Assembly (NCBI RefSeq): GCF_018139145.2 | Contig: NC_059500.1 | Span: forward strand, 46,832,072-46,896,071 | From: Gymnogyps californianus | Lineage: Eukaryota > Chordata > Aves > Accipitriformes > Cathartidae | DNA length: 64,000 bases | Direction of reading: 5' to 3' | Part shown: positions 60,221 to 64,000 of the stretch, piece by piece | How positions within the stretch are numbered: the stretch's first letter is position 1 | How the letters are laid out: the number at the start of each line of letters is the position of its first letter | Made by a program: the position numbers and the translations under genes | Notes under the pieces: generated by a model | What the model saw: the letters and a program-made list of their open reading frames with translations, nothing else | Database searches by the model: none | What the model was told of the DNA's origin: nothing

Positions 60221-62736
60221 TTATATGCTCCGTTTCATGCTTGAAGATGCTAAGCAAAGTAGCAAGGGACCCTGGCAACAAAATGCAGTCACCAGACTGT
60301 AGCTTCTCTTGGATATCCATCACAGTCTTGTCACTGAAATCTGGAGTATGCAATAGCCACTTTTTTCCATTTCCTCCTGATATTTTGCAGACTTTGTTGG
60401 GAGAAACTGCTGATACACATGCAGCTTTTGCATTGTGATGTCATCAGTCACACGGTAGTCCCTAAATCTGCTTCCTGACAAAACAGATTTCAGTAGCATC
60501 CTGATGCTTAATACTAGGATGGTGGCAAGAATGGGGCATAGACAGGACTGTCAAAGCACATTAAGTGTGTAGAAGAAAATCACATCAGAAATCAAAGCAG
60601 ATATATATAGTGCGCTTATTGTGGAAACCTGCTACTAGATTACCAAAATCTCTCCTTGTAGTCTGAAGGCTGCCACACATGTATACAATTAGACTTTGTT
60701 TCTCATTATTACATATCTTGCGGCTCTTCTGCTTAGCATATTACAAGCACTTTACGCAACCCGTTCAAAACTGCATATCATAAGTGTGAGTCACTTTGCC
60801 CAGGAGCAAAGGGAATTTGCCTGAATAAACGAAACCAGCTACCTATTGTTAGAGCTTGCAAACATGTACAAGCAAGCAGCATTGCTACGTCACTTTTGGC
60901 ATTGGCTTATGCCCTGCGTCTGATGTCTGCAAGTAGGGCACTTATTCTTGCAGACATTGAAACTTAGCTACTGGAGTTTTTGGTGCACTGGGACCTATGT
61001 TTTCAATGGCAGGCTTTTGAGCACTTTGTACGTCTGCAAAGATACTGAAATGACTTCTTTCGTGGCTTTGCCTGGAGCAATGGCTACTACCAAACTTACA
61101 GATCTCAAATTCTTTTTCTCAGAGAGGTAGAGAGAAGAACCAAAGCCCTTGGATTCATGGCTACTCCTGAAACTTTGGCATAAATGTTTTGAAATAGAGG
61201 AAAAATGAATTGAAAGCCATGGAGTCACCTGAATCCAATTTTGGAAAATGAAGGGAGATCAGTTTCAGCTTGGGTCAGAAGATCATTCTGATAACAGTTG
61301 AGCTGGAAGAATCTAATGTGTGGATGTCTTAACTGTTTCCTGGGAGAGCATCCTGACAAAGTTGTTAAGATTATTCGAAGAACTACAAGAAAACTACTTT
61401 CACCAACTTTGAACAGTAATATAAAGAGGAAAAAAAAAAAGAATATTATCAGTTGCACTTGTTTAAGGATCTAGCATTTATGCTAGCATTCAGCATAGTA
61501 TGCCAGAAAAAGATAAGGTCTGCTGTTTATATTTTAATAGCACAGCTATTGATAATGTATAATTTAGAAAGCACAGCCAACACTATATAGAGCAGCATGT
61601 ATTGCTGCATTAGTTTGTACTGAGGCATCACTCTAGGGCGCAAAGAAAAAGAATGACAGAAGAACACGTCATAGACCAGTATCATTTCAGCTTTCTGAAA
61701 GAAGAGATAGACCCTGGATATTTCTACTCTTTGCTGCAGACTTTATTTTTCTAGGTCTATGGGACCATTTTTAATTACATCTGCATTGTACAAGTAAATA
61801 CCTGTCTGTCTTTCTGTTTATTTTGAGTTATAGATTGCCTTATTGTAAGAAAAACATCGGGTAGGGTTTTCCTCTGGAGGTAACAACTGCTTCTTGCAAA
61901 GCAGAGTAGCGGCACTAAGGTAATTTTGTTCTGTGGGAAGAAAGAACAACTTAGTAATAGCCAGTCACACCCCCCCAGACGTCACCCCCCCAGCAGCAAG
62001 ATCTAGAGGTGAGGGTGATGGGCAGAAGTCCAGCTTCATGAAATGTGACCTGCAGCAGCTGGGCAAATATTTGATAGAAAAACAGTGTGAACTGAAGGAA
62101 GAGTGAAGGAGTACCGTGGCTGTAGTGACCCATGGTTACAAGTTGTGGAGAAACAGTAAAACTAGTTCAGTCAGGGGGATTTTCTAGTAACTCTATTTTT
62201 ATGTCCCTGTTTGTGATTTAATGTAAAAGGAAATTGATAGCTTAAATGTGGCAGCTGCAGAGAGCATGCTGAGATGGGCTAGCCACCTTCAGAAGCTTCA
62301 GCAGGAGCAGCTGCAAGAAGTGTTGTTTCAATGGCACTGTAAGCACAGCAGGCACTCAAAGATGAGAGAGCCCTAGTGCAGAAGCAACGGACTAGGCAAT
62401 AACCACACGTACATCTTGAATCTAATTGCAACTTCCTAATGTTCAAAGAGAGCTCTTTTTAAATGTTGCTGGGAGAAGACATACTATTCTTCAACAGGCA
62501 CTCTCCTCAGGTGGTTTGGCTTAAGGGTTTACACAGTTTATGGAGGCTTAGTATCTTTTCAGGAGTCTGGAAAAGATAAACTGCGTTTGCATGGGAGTGA
62601 TAGTGTGTGTGGATTCCTGGTACTTATGGTAACCAGTATAACTGAAGAACAAATGCTTACTTGTAGTAGAAAATTCACATCTGGCCTAACCCATGTGGCT
62701 TTAATAATTCTGACCAAGTGAGACCCTGTGGATTTC

Positions 62737-62756
62737 TTTTTTTTTTTTTTTTTTTT
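62737..62756. repeat. Poly-T run (20)
   Basis: Twenty consecutive T lie within the intron, with no recognisable repeat attached. Confidence 0.8.
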
Positions 62757-64000
62757 AACTTCACTGAGAAAGCTGCCTGAAGGAAGGCAGCTATTCTACA
62801 CCAGTTCAGTTCGTTAAGTCCTCCCAAGCAGCAGAGTGGGCTGGTGAGGGAGATGAGAGCAGGCTTCTCCACAGACAGTAGTAGAAAGAAATAAACTAAT
62901 GGCAGCTACGTTGTGGGAAGCATGCCTGCAGAGCAGTGTTAATCAGTGGTGGCTTCTGCTCAGATGCCTTTTTCTCCCCATCTCTTACACAGAACTGTGA
63001 TAACTAGGTATCTCTACCATTTCATTAGGTGGGTTTTAAAACCTGTTTGAATGACAGTAGTACAGAAGGTGAAAGAAAGCAAACATCATCTTGCCTTCCA
63101 GAGGGATAGTGAGGTGGAGTTGCTGAGGCAGAGTTCATATTTTTTTCATTGCTTTATAGCACCTGCAATAAGGCAGATGTCTTCTGGAAGAATCAGCATC
63201 TTTGCCCCAGAAAGTTCATAGGCCAAACTTCAGCTGCGATAAAATGAGTTATAAAAAGGGAGAACAGATAAACAAGGACAAAGTTTACATCCACGCAGTC
63301 CTAAAGGACGTCCCTAGAATGTCTACTTTTAAAGAAGGCAAGAATGTTAGAGTTACATTTTTCACGAGCTGCTTGTGAGGAATGCATAAAGACTTAGCAA
63401 AGAACAACTGAGAGTTAAAAGAAGAGTGGGAAAATAACTTCGTGAATGAGAGTAGAGGGGAACTTCTATTAAATTAAATGAAGCCTGCATCCCTCTCAGT
63501 TCCTCTCTGCTCATGGTTTGTTAAATGATTTGTTTTCTGTCATTAATAGTCCCATACATACGTGGAGAAAATACAAGAAAACTTGTTTAAAAGAATAAAG
63601 CTGTTTACCATATCTGAATTCTTTGTGCACTACGTACACAGAACCAATCCTTTACCGTCACATCAATGGTTAGTTAGGTTTGCCAGCCATTTACAACCTT
63701 CACACTCTAATGGAAATAATTACTGAGCAATGTATAATATACTTTCCGGAACTATAGTACCTATATTTTTGTCATCCCTGGATATTTTTTCATTTTTTTT
63801 TAAAGGATAGGCTTTTCCAGTCCTTTCAATAGCCTTGTCCCTAATTTGCACCGTTGTTAAATAGCTTCAGTTCAGTTGATTTTTTGTTATCTGAAGGTAA
63901 ACTCCCTTTACATACATTATTTAGTTCTGATTAACACCTTTCTTTTATGAAAATAACAAATTTAAATTTTACAGAACTAGCCTGAAAGCGATTATCTGTA

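Larger units (their letters stand above)
54657..64000 (+). other. PIP5K1B: PIP5K1B intron after the first coding exon, 5' part
   Basis: The intron begins gtaaataag and runs off the window. I searched by eye for the next coding segment (the conserved stretch leading to AIQLGIGYTVGNL) and did not find it, so at least 9.3 kb of this intron precedes it. In mammals the intronless PABIR1 (FAM122A) gene lies within PIP5K1B. No such open frame is present in the part seen here. Contents are a (AT)7 tract at 57938, poly-T runs at 56881 and 62737, and a G-rich tract at 60056-60220. Confidence 0.7.

Noticed and set aside
54657..64000. Search for the second PIP5K1B coding exon and for an intronic PABIR1-like gene
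   Set aside because: No stretch encoding the AIQLGIGYTVGNL region or a PABIR1-like frame was found by eye.
1..64000. CRISPR arrays, tRNA, rRNA, operons or phage-like modules
   Set aside because: No spaced direct repeats, cloverleaf sequences or dense coding are present. The window is vertebrate intergenic and intronic DNA.

Overview
This is vertebrate nuclear DNA, almost certainly from a bird and probably a neoavian. It is AT-rich and gene-poor, with a sharp CpG island, GT-AG splice signals and degraded CR1-like and MIR-like repeat scraps. It also carries a solo endogenous-retrovirus LTR of a type I recall as abundant in neoavian genomes. There are no operons, ribosome binding sites or other bacterial features, and I see no CRISPR array, tRNA or rRNA gene.

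The one gene I recognise is PIP5K1B (phosphatidylinositol-4-phosphate 5-kinase type 1 beta), read left to right. Its first coding exon is at 54588-54656 and encodes 23 residues, beginning MSSVTENGDV and ending NEEKTYKK. Upstream lies a good candidate 5'UTR exon at 53875-53956. A CpG island at about 18500-19570 is the likely promoter and holds a candidate first-exon donor after base 19022. The window would then contain the promoter, a first intron of about 34.9 kb, a 631-bp intron, the start codon, and the first 9.3 kb of the following intron. The kinase-domain exons lie beyond the right edge. PIP5K1B is on the Z chromosome in chicken, so the window is probably Z-linked.

Layout: 1-15218 is intergenic sequence with no gene I can defend. 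15219-15831 is a minus-strand solo LTR with a perfect 5-bp target duplication. 15832-18500 is upstream flank with one exon-like minus-strand open frame. 18500-19570 is the CpG island. 19023-53874 is probable intron 1, holding a very regular 12-bp minisatellite at 34129-34281 and a 200-bp direct duplication at 46123/47831. 53875-54656 holds the 5'UTR exon, a short intron and the first coding exon. 54657-64000 is intron, with a G-rich tract near 60.06-60.22 kb.

I found no clearly new biological system. The points most worth checking are the uORF arrangement ahead of the PIP5K1B start, the homogeneous minisatellite, the local duplication, a perfect 12-bp hairpin at 49292-49321, and a few exon-like open frames of unknown status.
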